DNA of 21,713 nucleotides, from contig JAFADT010000841.1 in the NCBI GenBank assembly GCA_023424585.1, positions 1-21,713 of the forward strand, written 5' to 3'. Below the pieces are notes generated by a model that worked only from the letters and a program-made list of their open reading frames with translations, had not been told where the DNA came from and made no database searches. Below are positions 1-6,892 of this stretch, piece after piece. The DNA is from Pseudomonadota bacterium. GTDB lineage: Bacteria; Myxococcota; Myxococcia; Myxococcales; Myxococcaceae. Numbering within the stretch: position 1 is the stretch's first letter; each line of letters begins with the position of its first letter. The position numbers were made by a program, and so were the translations under genes.

Positions 1-180
1 TACCCCCGCTTCTTCGAGGCCGGCATCCGCTAGCGGATCAACGGCGCCTTCAAGTCCGTGGGCTTCAAGTTCGTGGCCCTGGACCTGGAACCCTTCCGCT
101 CCGGCCGCCTCAACGAGGCCGCCGGCATCGCCCCCGCGCAGGGGCGGACCGAGGGCTTCAAGCTCCCGGTGGTGGGGTGA
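1..180 (+). pseudogene. larE: 3' end of LarE-like sulfur transferase, in-frame TAG
   Basis: Reading frame 1 enters from the left edge and resembles the C-terminal end of LarE, the ATP-dependent sacrificial sulfur transferase that makes the nickel-pincer cofactor of lactate racemase. The diagnostic stretch is GFKFVALDLEPFRSGRLNE, close to the conserved LarE C-terminal pattern GF-x-[YF]-V-x-LDLE-x-[FY]-R-[ST]-G. In the window the frame is broken by TAG at 31-33, where a glutamate codon GAG would fit between two arginines (a single G-to-T change). The frame then stays open to TGA at 178-180, keeping the conserved residues. Either the gene lost about 48 C-terminal residues by a recent nonsense mutation, or the base is a sequencing error. 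The downstream gene overlaps the distal TGA by GTGA, which suggests the full-length frame was once translated to its end. The N-terminal PP-loop domain lies outside the window. The family call rests only on the C-terminal motif. Confidence 0.6.
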
Positions 181-716
181 AGGGCCTCCCCGCTGCCCTC
201 CTGATCGCGGGGAGCCTCGCCTCGGCCGCCCCCGCCGCCGCGGCGGAGTTCGTGGACGACGGGCCCTACGCGCGCCGGCGCTCGCTGATCCTCACGGTGG
301 GGCCCGGGGCCACGTACACCGAGCGGATCAGCGGGGACGCCGCCGTGTCCGGGCTCGCCGGGCACCTGGACCTGGGGGCGGCGCTCACCGTGGGCTACGA
401 GGGGGACGAGGTGTTCCTCCTCGCGCGCGGCAGCACCGGCCGCCCTGGCGAGGAGCTGGCGCTGATCACCGGCTACCGCAGCGTCTTCGGATCCGAGTCC
501 TGGCGGACCTTCTTTGATCTCGGCGTCTCCGTGCGTCCGATTTCTGGGCCGTGGCTGGGGCCTCGCATAGGGTTCGGCGCCAGACACACCCTCTCGGATC
601 ATTTCGCGCTGTACGGCGGGCTCGGGTTCACCTTCGGGTTCGGCTCCGGACTGCGCGCGGACACCGAGCTCTTCACCGGGTTGCAGTGGATCATCCCGGT
701 GGGTTCGGCCTCGTAG
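177..716 (+). CDS. secreted beta-rich (outer-membrane-like) hypothetical protein
   Basis: A 179-residue protein starting at GTG 177, whose start overlaps the stop of the LarE-like frame as GTGA, implying translational coupling. Residues 1-23 form a signal peptide: one lysine, a hydrophobic core, then an alanine-rich cleavage region ending near AAAA/EF. The mature part alternates aromatic or hydrophobic residues with glycine (for example GVSVRPISGPWLGPRIGFGARH and ALYGGLGFTFGFGSG), as in short outer-membrane beta-barrels. It lacks a terminal phenylalanine, so it is not a textbook barrel with a C-terminal beta-signal. I do not recognise a named family. If the upstream TAG is real, coupled translation of this gene would be reduced unless ribosomes initiate independently. 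Function is unknown; periplasmic or outer-membrane location is inferred from the signal peptide. Confidence 0.75.
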   Translation: MKGLPAALLIAGSLASAAPAAAAEFVDDGPYARRRSLILTVGPGATYTERISGDAAVSGLAGHLDLGAALTVGYEGDEVFLLARGSTGRPGEELALITGYRSVFGSESWRTFFDLGVSVRPISGPWLGPRIGFGARHTLSDHFALYGGLGFTFGFGSGLRADTELFTGLQWIIPVGSAS

Positions 717-734
717 GTTGTTTTCTTGAGGTTG

Positions 735-769
735 TCCGACATTGTGAGATGGTGTGGGCATCTGTCGGA
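735..769. promoter_or_regulatory. inverted repeat in the leader of the ribbon-helix-helix gene
   Basis: TCCGACA at 735-741 is the exact reverse complement of TGTCGGA at 763-769, separated by 21 bases. The right arm overlaps the only Shine-Dalgarno-like sequence (CGGAGG, 766-771) before ATG 786. It could be a DNA operator for the small regulator encoded next, since such proteins often bind short inverted repeats and repress themselves. It could equally be an RNA hairpin masking the ribosome binding site. Confidence 0.4.
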
Positions 770-785
770 GGCCACGCACTTGGAC

Positions 786-944
786 ATGAATCCCCGCCTC
801 ACCTCGGTCGTGTTTCGTCTCAATCGCGAGAAGCTGGATGCCTTGAAGGAGCTGTCGCGCTCCACGCGCATCCGCCAGAGCGAGTACCTCCGGGAGGCCA
901 TCTCGGACCTGCTGGCGAAGTACGAAGCGCGCTTCGTGGACTGA
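786..944 (+). CDS. orphan ribbon-helix-helix (CopG/Arc-type) DNA-binding protein
   Basis: A 52-residue protein from ATG 786. A TTG at 726 in the same frame would add 20 residues unlike the fold and is not favoured. The layout is a classic ribbon-helix-helix: a short beta-strand (TSVVFRLN, about residues 6-13) that would pair with a second monomer and enter the DNA major groove, helix 1 (EKLDALKELSRSTR), then helix 2 (RQSEYLREAISDLLAKYE). The RxSEYLREAI pattern is typical of the CopG/RHH_1 family. No toxin-like gene follows; the next gene is truA on the other strand, so it is not an evident antitoxin. An inverted repeat directly upstream suggests autoregulation. Confidence is high for the fold and low for its targets. 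Confidence 0.8.
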   Translation: MNPRLTSVVFRLNREKLDALKELSRSTRIRQSEYLREAISDLLAKYEARFVD

Positions 945-953
945 AGCGTCACG

Positions 954-1814
954 TCAGCCCGGCGGCGCTCCCGTGAAGGGCGGCGCGTCGGGCAGACCGG
1001 GCGGGTGGAGGCGCTCGTCGGGCCCGAAGGGGTCCACCGCGGAAGGATAGCGGACCTCCCACAGCACCAGCCCATGCGCCGGGGCCTTGAAGCCGGCCAG
1101 GGCCGCGCCCGCATCCAGCGCCGCGCGCCACTGCTCCTCGGACAGGAGCCCCGCGGCCACCTTCAGCGCGCTGCCCACCAGGTACCGCACCTGGTAGCGC
1201 GCGAAGCCAGCTCCTTCCAGCCGCGCCTCGAACAGGCCTCCGCCCAGCTCCCGCAGGGTGGCGGCCTGGAGGGTGCGCGGCTTCTGGGGACTGGAGCGCT
1301 CGTGGAACGCGGTGAAGTCCCGCGTGCCCACGGCGCGGGCGAGCAGCGCCTCCAGCCGCTCCGGCGTCACCCGCTGCCCCGGCTGGAGCGCCGCTTCCGC
1401 CGCCACGTCCAGGGCGTAGGGCCGCCACGCCTCTGGAGGCGGCGCGCCCAGCGTCAGGTGGTAGCGGTACTCCTTGCCGCTCGCGCTCCACTGCGCGTGG
1501 AAGGCCCCTGGCGGCCGCCTCGCGACGCACAGCCCCACGTCCGCGGGCAGGTGCGGGGCCAGGCGCGCGGGCAGCGCCTCCGGCGGCACGTCCTCGGGGA
1601 GGCGCAGGCTGATGACCTGCATCCGCGCGTGCACGCCCCGGTCGGTGCGCCCGGAGGGCATCACCGTCGCCGGCGAGCCTGCCCGCCCGAGCGCGCCTTC
1701 GAGCGCGTCCTGGACCGTGGGGCCCTCCACCTGGCGTTGGAAGCCGCGGAAGTTTCCGCCGCGATACCAAGTCCACAGTACGGCGGGAATTCGTCGGGAA
1801 GAGGGCCTGGCCAC
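954..1814 (-). CDS. truA: tRNA pseudouridine synthase A (TruA)
   Basis: TruA converts uridine to pseudouridine at positions 38-40 of the tRNA anticodon arm. The sequence carries the family signature SGRTDRGVHA with the catalytic aspartate at about residue 58, and the N-terminal YRGGNFRGFQRQ that replaces the usual YDGTxFxGWQ. Later motifs are FHAQWSASGKEYRY, RDFTAFH, and FARYQVRYLVGSALKVAAG near the C-terminus. With GTG 1814 as start it has 286 residues, close to the family norm. The frame is open further upstream to 1940, but that extension covers the start of the divergent gene and has no TruA similarity, so it was rejected. No clear Shine-Dalgarno sequence precedes GTG 1814, so the exact start is uncertain. 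The gene ends about 10 bases from the ribbon-helix-helix gene, convergently. Confidence 0.92.
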   Translation of the reverse strand: MARPSSRRIPAVLWTWYRGGNFRGFQRQVEGPTVQDALEGALGRAGSPATVMPSGRTDRGVHARMQVISLRLPEDVPPEALPARLAPHLPADVGLCVARRPPGAFHAQWSASGKEYRYHLTLGAPPPEAWRPYALDVAAEAALQPGQRVTPERLEALLARAVGTRDFTAFHERSSPQKPRTLQAATLRELGGGLFEARLEGAGFARYQVRYLVGSALKVAAGLLSEEQWRAALDAGAALAGFKAPAHGLVLWEVRYPSAVDPFGPDERLHPPGLPDAPPFTGAPPG

Positions 1815-1818
1815 GGCG

Positions 1819-1848
1819 TTGCGAGATTGTGGGGAGAAACACGATACT
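1819..1848 (+). promoter_or_regulatory. candidate promoter, leaderless start for GYF/AgmX gene
   Basis: TTGCGA (1819-1824), an 18-base spacer and GATACT (1843-1848) make a plausible sigma-70-like promoter. Transcription would begin near 1855, about 3 bases from ATG 1858, and no Shine-Dalgarno sequence sits at normal distance. A leaderless mRNA is therefore possible. Positions were read by eye only. Confidence 0.35.
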
Positions 1849-1857
1849 CCCGCGCGA

Positions 1858-2763
1858 ATGCTGGCCGGACAAGAACTCGCGGTGGACAGTGATGGGCAGT
1901 GGCTTTTCCGAATGGGCGACCTGGTGCTGGGGCCCATCACCGCTTCACAGGTGGTGGAGAAGCTCTACACAGGGGAGCTGACCCCGGACAGCCTGGTGGC
2001 CCCGGCCGGTGAGCGGGAGTTCCGCAACCTCCGGGACACCGCCGCCTTCCAGGTGCACATCGCCCGCTTCGAGGCGCAGGGCCGCGTCGCGCAGACGATG
2101 CTCGTCGAGCAGGCGCGCAACCAGAAGCGGGTGAAGGTGCTGGCCGGCGTCGCCGCGGGCGTGGCGCTCCTCCTGGGCGTCACCGGCTGGTACCTGGCGC
2201 GCAACGCCGCCGTGTACGGCCTGTTCGGCGCGACGGAGGAGGGCGACGGCATCACCATGGACCCGCCCACCATCCGCCTGGCCCAGGCGCGCGCGGACGA
2301 CGAGGACCTCTTCGCCTACCCGACCAACGACCCGCGCCGCCCGGATCGCCCCGCGGGGCAGGGCAGCGCCAGCGGGAAGAGCGGCGGCGCGGTGGCCAGC
2401 GCCGCGGTGGGCAACCGGCCGCCTCGCACGGGCAGCGTCTCCACGGACCCGGACGGCCTGGAGATGGCCCAGCAGTTCGACCAGGGCGCCATCAACCGCG
2501 TCGTCGCGGGCAACCAGTCCAAGCTCTTCCACTGCTTCAAGGAAGAGGCCGAGCGCACGCCCGGCCTGGCCGCGAAGATCCCCATGGAGTTCGTCATCGG
2601 GAACGACGGCCGCGTGGCGAAGCTCTGGGTGGACAACCCCCAGTTCAAGCAGGGCCCGCTCTACGAGTGCCTGCTCGCGGAGCTGAAGAAGTGGCCCTTC
2701 AAGGCCTACGACGGCGAGCGCGCCACCGTGGGGCTCTCGTTCAACATCGGCAAGCGAGGGTAG
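1858..2763 (+). CDS. GYF-domain / AgmX-PglI C-terminal domain membrane protein
   Basis: A 301-residue protein of myxobacterial type. Residues about 10-60 resemble a GYF_2 (DUF4339) domain: WLFRMGDLVLGPITASQVVEKL followed by a GELTPDSLV pattern, a peptide-binding fold common in gliding and secretion proteins. Residues about 94-113 form one transmembrane helix preceded by basic residues (NQKRVK). A disordered Pro/Gly/Ala-rich segment (about 140-200) leads to a C-terminal domain of the AgmX/PglI type, TonB-C-like, with NQSKLFHCF, MEFVIGNDGRVAKLWV and LLAELKKWPFK. It has two cysteines (about 226 and 271) that are typical of the family and could form a disulfide in the periplasm. AgmX and PglI belong to the adventurous gliding motility set of Myxococcus, but many paralogues have unknown roles, so gliding is not claimed. 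ATG 1858 was chosen because the open frame upstream lies inside truA. Confidence 0.85.
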   Translation: MLAGQELAVDSDGQWLFRMGDLVLGPITASQVVEKLYTGELTPDSLVAPAGEREFRNLRDTAAFQVHIARFEAQGRVAQTMLVEQARNQKRVKVLAGVAAGVALLLGVTGWYLARNAAVYGLFGATEEGDGITMDPPTIRLAQARADDEDLFAYPTNDPRRPDRPAGQGSASGKSGGAVASAAVGNRPPRTGSVSTDPDGLEMAQQFDQGAINRVVAGNQSKLFHCFKEEAERTPGLAAKIPMEFVIGNDGRVAKLWVDNPQFKQGPLYECLLAELKKWPFKAYDGERATVGLSFNIGKRG

Positions 2764-2773
2764 GGCGACTTTC

Positions 2774-2802
2774 TTGCCCACCCTCCGGACGTGCCCGATA
2801 GA
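2774..2802 (+). promoter_or_regulatory. candidate promoter directly before the 2809 gene
   Basis: TTGCCC (2774-2779), 17-base spacer, GATAGA (2797-2802). The predicted transcription start coincides with ATG 2809. The only purine-rich stretch (AAGGG) is one base from the ATG, too close to act as a Shine-Dalgarno sequence. The -10 box is a weak match. Confidence 0.25.
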
Positions 2803-2808
2803 AAGGGC

Positions 2809-3447
2809 ATGTCCGCCGCATCCGTCGCCGAAGTCGAGATCGCCAAGAAGGCCATGAGCGTCCCCCCGGGGACGTTCCGCCACACCGTCCTGCTCGCCGC
2901 CAAGCGCTTCAAGTCCACCTGGGCGGAGCTGGGCAAGCTGCTCGTCCAGGTCCGGGACGAGGCCAAATACGAGGAGTGGGGCCACGCCTCCTTCGAGGCC
3001 TACTGCCTCAAGGAGCTGCACATCAAGAAGCAGACCGCGCTGAAGCTCACGCGCTCGTTCAGCTTCCTGGCCAAGCACGAGGCCCCGGAGGAGCTCCAGC
3101 AGCAGGAGTTCCCGGAGAAGGCCCCCGCCTTCGAGGTGGTGGAAGTCCTGGCCGACGCCGAGGAGCGGGGGCAGCTGTCCCCCACGGAATACAAGTCCCT
3201 GCGCGACAGCATCTGGAGCCCGGAGAAGTCTCCCGCGGAGCTGAAGAAGGAGTTCGCCGAGCGCTTCCCCCGCCCCCCGCCGGAGCCGCCCCCGGAGAGC
3301 CTCCAGGTGCGGAAACTGGCGCAGATGGCGCGAAAGCTCGCTTCCGAGCTGGCGGGAAGCCGTCGAATCCCCAACGCTGTCGCCGAGCGGGCGGCCGCCC
3401 TGGCGGACGATGTCGAAGAGATCGCGTCGAGCGTGACGGACGCCTGA
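2809..3447 (+). CDS. conserved helical protein of unknown function
   Basis: A 212-residue protein from ATG 2809; an in-frame GTG at 2791 would add six residues and lies inside the candidate promoter. It has no signal peptide or membrane segment, so it is cytoplasmic. Residues about 25-85 are predicted helical (TWAELGKLLVQVRDEAKYEEWGHASFEAYCLKELHIKKQTALKL), with an EEWGHxSFExYCxKEL motif followed by a helix-turn-helix-like stretch. The arrangement recalls DUF3102-type and KorB/ParB-like host-range proteins, but this is only a visual resemblance. A Pro-rich linker (RPPPEPPPES, about 160-170) joins it to a C-terminal helical segment rich in Ala, Glu and Arg that may form a coiled coil. It follows the AgmX-like gene by 45 bases and may share its transcript. 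I do not recognise a family with confidence; a nucleic-acid-binding role is a guess. Confidence 0.7.
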   Translation: MSAASVAEVEIAKKAMSVPPGTFRHTVLLAAKRFKSTWAELGKLLVQVRDEAKYEEWGHASFEAYCLKELHIKKQTALKLTRSFSFLAKHEAPEELQQQEFPEKAPAFEVVEVLADAEERGQLSPTEYKSLRDSIWSPEKSPAELKKEFAERFPRPPPEPPPESLQVRKLAQMARKLASELAGSRRIPNAVAERAAALADDVEEIASSVTDA

Positions 3448-3511
3448 GTCGCTGTTATCCAAGACCGACCCGTTGACCTGGGCTGAACGCTCCTGGAGCA
3501 GGGCGCTTCCA

Positions 3512-3546
3512 CCGGGCTTCCTGCCCGGAGGGGAGGGCCCTATAGT
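3512..3546 (+). promoter_or_regulatory. hairpin followed by a -10-like box upstream of clpX
   Basis: A perfect 6-bp hairpin (CCGGGC 3512-3517, GCCCGG 3523-3528) may end the upstream transcript, although no T-tract follows. TATAGT at 3541-3546 matches the -10 consensus at five of six positions. The -35 region (TTCCTG, 3518-3523) is poor, so an activator or alternative sigma factor might be needed. Transcription from here would give clpX a leader of about 120 bases. Confidence 0.35.
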
Positions 3547-3671
3547 GGGTTCAGGGCCTGTCGCACGTGGGCCTGGAGCCGTCGTAAAGACGTGGGCGGC
3601 TTCGCGGGTGTCGGAGTGCGGTGGTCGGCGGAGAAGGTCCCGAACCGGGGCCGGCGAACTCGGAGGCGGCA

Positions 3672-4949
3672 GTGAAGAAGGAGCACCACGTCAACCTGTC
3701 CTGCTCGTTCTGCGGCAAGTCGCAGCGCGAGGTCCGGAAGCTCATCGCCGGACCCACGGTCTACATCTGCGACGAGTGCATCAAGCTGTGTAACGACATC
3801 ATCGCGGACGAGAACGAACGCGAGGAGGGCAAGCCGCAGGTCAGCCTGCCCACGCCGCTGGAGATCAAGGCGTTCCTCGACGACTACGTCATCGGTCAGG
3901 ACCAGGCGAAGAAGGTCCTCTCGGTCGCGGTCTACAACCACTACAAGCGCATCTATCAGAAGAAGCCGACCTCCCGGCCGCGCCCCGGCGTGAAGAACCC
4001 CAGCGGCGAGGACGTGGAGCTGCAGAAGAGCAACATCCTGCTCATCGGCCCCACGGGCTCCGGCAAGACGCTGCTCGCGCAGTCCCTGGCGCGCTTCCTC
4101 AACGTCCCCTTCACCATCGCGGACGCCACCAGCCTCACCGAGGCCGGCTACGTGGGCGAGGACGTGGAGAACATCATCCAGAACCTCCTCCACAACGCCG
4201 ACTACGACGTGGAGAAGGCCGCGCGCGGCATCGTCTACATCGACGAGATCGACAAGATTGCCCGCAAGGGCGACATGCCCAGCGCCACCCGCGACGTGGG
4301 CGGCGAGGGCGTGCAGCAGGCCCTGCTGAAGATCATCGAAGGCACCCGCGCCAACGTCACCCCGCGCGGCGGCAAGAAGTACAACCAGCAGGAGTACGTC
4401 CAGGTCGACACGACGAACATCCTCTTCATCTGCGGCGGTGCCTTCCACGGCATCGACGGCGTGATCAAGCGCCGCGTGGGGGAGAAGGGCCTGGGCTTCG
4501 GCGCGAAGATCACCCACAAGGAGGAGCGCAGCGTGGGTGAGCTCCTGGCGATGACGGAGCCGGAGGACCTGATGAAGTTCGGGATGATCCCGGAGTTCAT
4601 CGGCCGCCTGCCGATGATCGCGACGCTCAACGACCTGAAGGAGGATGACCTCGTCACCATCCTCACGATCCCCAAGAACGCCCTGGTGAAGCAGTACCAG
4701 AAGATGTTCGAGATCGAGAAGGTGAAGCTCACCTTCACCAAGGAAGCGCTGCGCGCCATCGCCCGCGAGGCGATGCGCCGTCACTCCGGAGCGCGCGGCC
4801 TGCGCGCCATCATGGAGGACGCCATGCTGGAGATCATGTACGACGTGCCGTTCCGCGAGGGCGTCAAGGAGTGCAAGATCACCGAGCAGGTGATCACCAA
4901 GCACGAGCCCCCGCAGATCGTCATGGAGAAGGAAAAGAAGACCGCCTGA
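3672..4949 (+). CDS. clpX: ATP-dependent Clp protease ATP-binding subunit ClpX
   Basis: ClpX is a hexameric AAA+ unfoldase that recognises tagged proteins and threads them into the ClpP peptidase. The 425-residue product has the N-terminal C4 zinc-binding domain (Cys 11, 14, 33, 36), Walker A GPTGSGKT (126-133), pore loop GYVG (159-162), Walker B IVYIDEID (187-194), the RKH-type loop, and the sensor-2 region RHSGARGLR. The ClpP-docking IGF loop appears as LGF in [11 protein letters not shown] 3672 is the start because a GGAGG Shine-Dalgarno (3662-3666) lies five bases ahead; the upstream in-frame GTG at 3621 adds 17 residues absent from the family. clpP is not adjacent in this window, unlike the common clpP-clpX order, although it could lie elsewhere. 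The gene converges on a Hsp70-like gene with a shared hairpin between them. Confidence 0.97.
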   Translation: MKKEHHVNLSCSFCGKSQREVRKLIAGPTVYICDECIKLCNDIIADENEREEGKPQVSLPTPLEIKAFLDDYVIGQDQAKKVLSVAVYNHYKRIYQKKPTSRPRPGVKNPSGEDVELQKSNILLIGPTGSGKTLLAQSLARFLNVPFTIADATSLTEAGYVGEDVENIIQNLLHNADYDVEKAARGIVYIDEIDKIARKGDMPSATRDVGGEGVQQALLKIIEGTRANVTPRGGKKYNQQEYVQVDTTNILFICGGAFHGIDGVIKRRVGEKGLGFGAKITHKEERSVGELLAMTEPEDLMKFGMIPEFIGRLPMIATLNDLKEDDLVTILTIPKNALVKQYQKMFEIEKVKLTFTKEALRAIAREAMRRHSGARGLRAIMEDAMLEIMYDVPFREGVKECKITEQVITKHEPPQIVMEKEKKTA

Positions 4950-4979
4950 GGTTTCCCCCAGACGGTCGGTATTCCAACC

Positions 4980-5012
4980 GGCGCCCCTCGCCTCATGGCA
5001 GGCAGGGGCGCC
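4980..5012. terminator. hairpin between convergent clpX and Hsp70 genes
   Basis: GGCGCCCCT (4980-4988) pairs exactly with AGGGGCGCC (5004-5012). Inside, GCCT pairs with AGGC after a single bulged C, leaving a 6-base loop. It sits between the stop codons of two convergent genes and could end transcription from both sides. The U-tract is weak (GTGTTT on the plus strand). Confidence 0.55.
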
Positions 5013-5030
5013 GTGGTGTTTCCGGCGCCC

Positions 5031-6551
5031 TCAGCTCTGCGTGACGCGCACCGTGGTCTTCATCTCGCGGCCGGAGGCGGGGTCCTTCGCGCGCATGGTG
5101 AGGATGCCCTCCACGCTCACGTCGAAGATGATCTCCACGTTCACCGTGCCGGCCTTGGCGGGCATGATGCCGGAGAAGGTGAACTCACCCAGCAGGTCAT
5201 TGCGCGCCACCGTGTCGTGGTCGCCCTGGTAGATGCGCATGGCGAGCTCGGTCTGGTTGTCGAAGCTCGTCGTGGCCAGGAGCTGCTTGGCGTTGGGGAT
5301 GGACGCGTTGCGCGGGAAGACGACGTGGAAGCCGCCGTCGCCGCGCTCCAGGCCAATGGCCATGGGGATCACGTCCAGCAGCTGGATGCGCAGGTTGGTG
5401 TTGTCCTCGAGCGAGTGCGCGTAGAGCGCCGCGCCAATGGCCACCGCCTCGTCCGGGTGCACGCCCTTGCTGGGCGGCTTGCCGAAGAACTTCGTGAGCC
5501 GGTCCTGCACGACGGGCATGCGCGTCTGGCCGCCCACCAGCATGACCTCGTCGATGTCCTTGGTGGACAGGCCGGAGTCCACCAGCACGCGCGCCACCAT
5601 CTGGAGGGTGCGGTCCACCAGCTGGTTCGTCAGCTGCTCCAGCATCTTGCGCGTGAACTTCATCTCGATGTTCAGGGGCTGGCCCTGCGCCGTCATCGTG
5701 ATGAAGGGGATGTTGAAGGGCACCTCCTCGCGCGCGGACAGGTCGATCTTGGTCCGCTCCGCCAGGTCCTTGATGCGCTGCATGGCCACCGGGTCCGTGG
5801 CCAGGTCGATGCCCGTCTTGGCCGCGAAGTCCTTGAGGACGTGGTGGATGATGGCGTTGTCGAAGTCGATGCCGCCCAGGAACACGTCGCCGCCGGTGGC
5901 CTTCACCTCGAAGACGCGGTCGCGGATTTCGATGATGGAGACGTCGAAGGTGCCGCCGCCCAGGTCGTAGATGACGACCTTCTCCTTCAGCGTCTTGCCC
6001 ACGCCGTAGGCGAGCGCCGCCGCGGTGGGCTCGTTGATGATGCGCACCACCTCCAGGTCGATGAGCTTGCCGGCGTCCTTCACCGACTGGCGCTGCCGGT
6101 CGTTGAAGTACGCGGGCACCGTCACCACCGCGCGCTTGATGGGCGTCTTCAGGTAGTTGGAGGCGACATCCCGGATCTTCCCGAGGATCTTCGCGCTGAT
6201 CTCCTGGAGGGAGAACTCCTTCTTGCCGACGTCCAGGGTGACGTCGTTCCTGGCGCCGGCGCGCATGTTGTACGCCACGGCCTTCTTCATCGTGCCGACG
6301 ACGTCGCTGCTGAAGTTGACCCCGACGAGGCGCTTGGAGCCGTAGACGGTGTTGCGCGGGTTGAGCTGCCACTGGCGCTTCGCCTCGAAGCCGATGAGCT
6401 CGTTGCCCTTGTCATCGATGGCGAAGATGGAGGGGATGGTGTACTCGCCGCCCTTGTAGGGGATGAGCTTGACGTTCCCGCTGTCCTCGACGATCGCCGC
6501 GCACGAGTTCGTCGTGCCGAGGTCGATGCCGATGATGGGCTCCTTATGCAT
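5031..6551 (-). CDS. lidless Hsp70-family chaperone (DnaK-like)
   Basis: Hsp70 proteins bind unfolded segments under ATP control. The 506-residue product has the full nucleotide-binding domain: IGIDLGTTNSC at the start, VVTVPAYFND, INEPTAAALAYG, DLGGGTFDVSI and VGGQTRMP. It then has the interdomain linker (IQLLDVIPMAIGLE; DnaK has a VLLLDVTPLSLGIE-type motif) and a beta-sandwich substrate-binding domain. It stops at MKTTVRVTQS, about where DnaK would continue into the helical lid, so the whole C-terminal lid and tail (roughly 130 residues) are absent. The stop follows a natural domain boundary, which argues against random truncation. ATG 6551 has a GGAG ten bases upstream; the open frame beyond it is non-homologous. 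Neither dnaJ nor grpE is adjacent. Myxobacteria carry several DnaK paralogues, some linked to motility and development; which this is cannot be told from sequence alone. Confidence 0.9.
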   Translation of the reverse strand: MHKEPIIGIDLGTTNSCAAIVEDSGNVKLIPYKGGEYTIPSIFAIDDKGNELIGFEAKRQWQLNPRNTVYGSKRLVGVNFSSDVVGTMKKAVAYNMRAGARNDVTLDVGKKEFSLQEISAKILGKIRDVASNYLKTPIKRAVVTVPAYFNDRQRQSVKDAGKLIDLEVVRIINEPTAAALAYGVGKTLKEKVVIYDLGGGTFDVSIIEIRDRVFEVKATGGDVFLGGIDFDNAIIHHVLKDFAAKTGIDLATDPVAMQRIKDLAERTKIDLSAREEVPFNIPFITMTAQGQPLNIEMKFTRKMLEQLTNQLVDRTLQMVARVLVDSGLSTKDIDEVMLVGGQTRMPVVQDRLTKFFGKPPSKGVHPDEAVAIGAALYAHSLEDNTNLRIQLLDVIPMAIGLERGDGGFHVVFPRNASIPNAKQLLATTSFDNQTELAMRIYQGDHDTVARNDLLGEFTFSGIMPAKAGTVNVEIIFDVSVEGILTMRAKDPASGREMKTTVRVTQS

Positions 6552-6892
6552 CGCGTGTGAGCTCCGGGTGAGGCGTTGCGGCGTGATGGGGTGTGGCCGT
6601 CCGGGACCGTATCTCACCCGTCCCGGGGGCGCGAATCGCAAACCATCCGTCATCCGACGGACGCCCTCAAACTTCCAGCGCGCCTGGACCTTCCGCTCCG
6701 TCCCGCCCGCCTGGCCGGGTGGGACCCGGCCGGCGGCCAAGCGCGCGGCCCCGAACACACCGTCCCCGGGGGCAGGGCCCCTCGCTTTACATCCCAACGG
6801 CCGGGAACGAAGGTCATCCCCCGGGGTTCATGCGACGGCCACGCGCCGTGGCTACATCCGAGAGATTCACCCACCCACAGAGGGGAGCCGCC
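6552..6892. promoter_or_regulatory. 341-base divergent spacer with three inverted repeats
   Basis: No convincing gene was seen in this spacer between the Hsp70 and PrkA genes. It contains CCGGGAC (6601-6607) paired with GTCCCGG (6620-6626). It also has a dyad TCCGTC/GACGGA with a 4-base loop (6646-6661), and a perfect 8-bp palindromic hairpin GGCCGGGT/ACCCGGCC with a 3-base loop (6713-6731). On the minus strand a GATACG box (6608-6613) lies in the loop of the first repeat and may be a -10 element for the Hsp70 gene. Neither a CIRCE element nor a convincing sigma-32 or sigma-54 promoter was found. Confidence 0.4.

Noticed and set aside
726..785. TTG start giving a longer ribbon-helix-helix protein
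   Set aside because: The extra 20 residues do not fit the fold and overlap the inverted repeat; ATG 786 begins just before the strand.
786..944. Toxin-antitoxin pair
   Set aside because: The ribbon-helix-helix protein resembles antitoxins, but no toxin gene adjoins; truA is the convergent neighbour.
1815..1940. N-terminal extension of truA
   Set aside because: Overlaps the divergent GYF/AgmX gene and has no TruA similarity.
4995..6560. 521-residue plus-strand frame opposite the Hsp70 gene
   Set aside because: Low-complexity His/Arg/Val-rich shadow frame; the minus strand carries intact Hsp70 motifs.
6760..6800. Sigma-54 -24/-12 promoter for prkA
   Set aside because: GG and GC elements were found, but their spacing is one or more bases off, so it is not supported.
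6593..6892. 100-residue N-terminal extension of PrkA
   Set aside because: Not PrkA-like, covers dyads, and a good ribosome binding site lies before GTG 6893.
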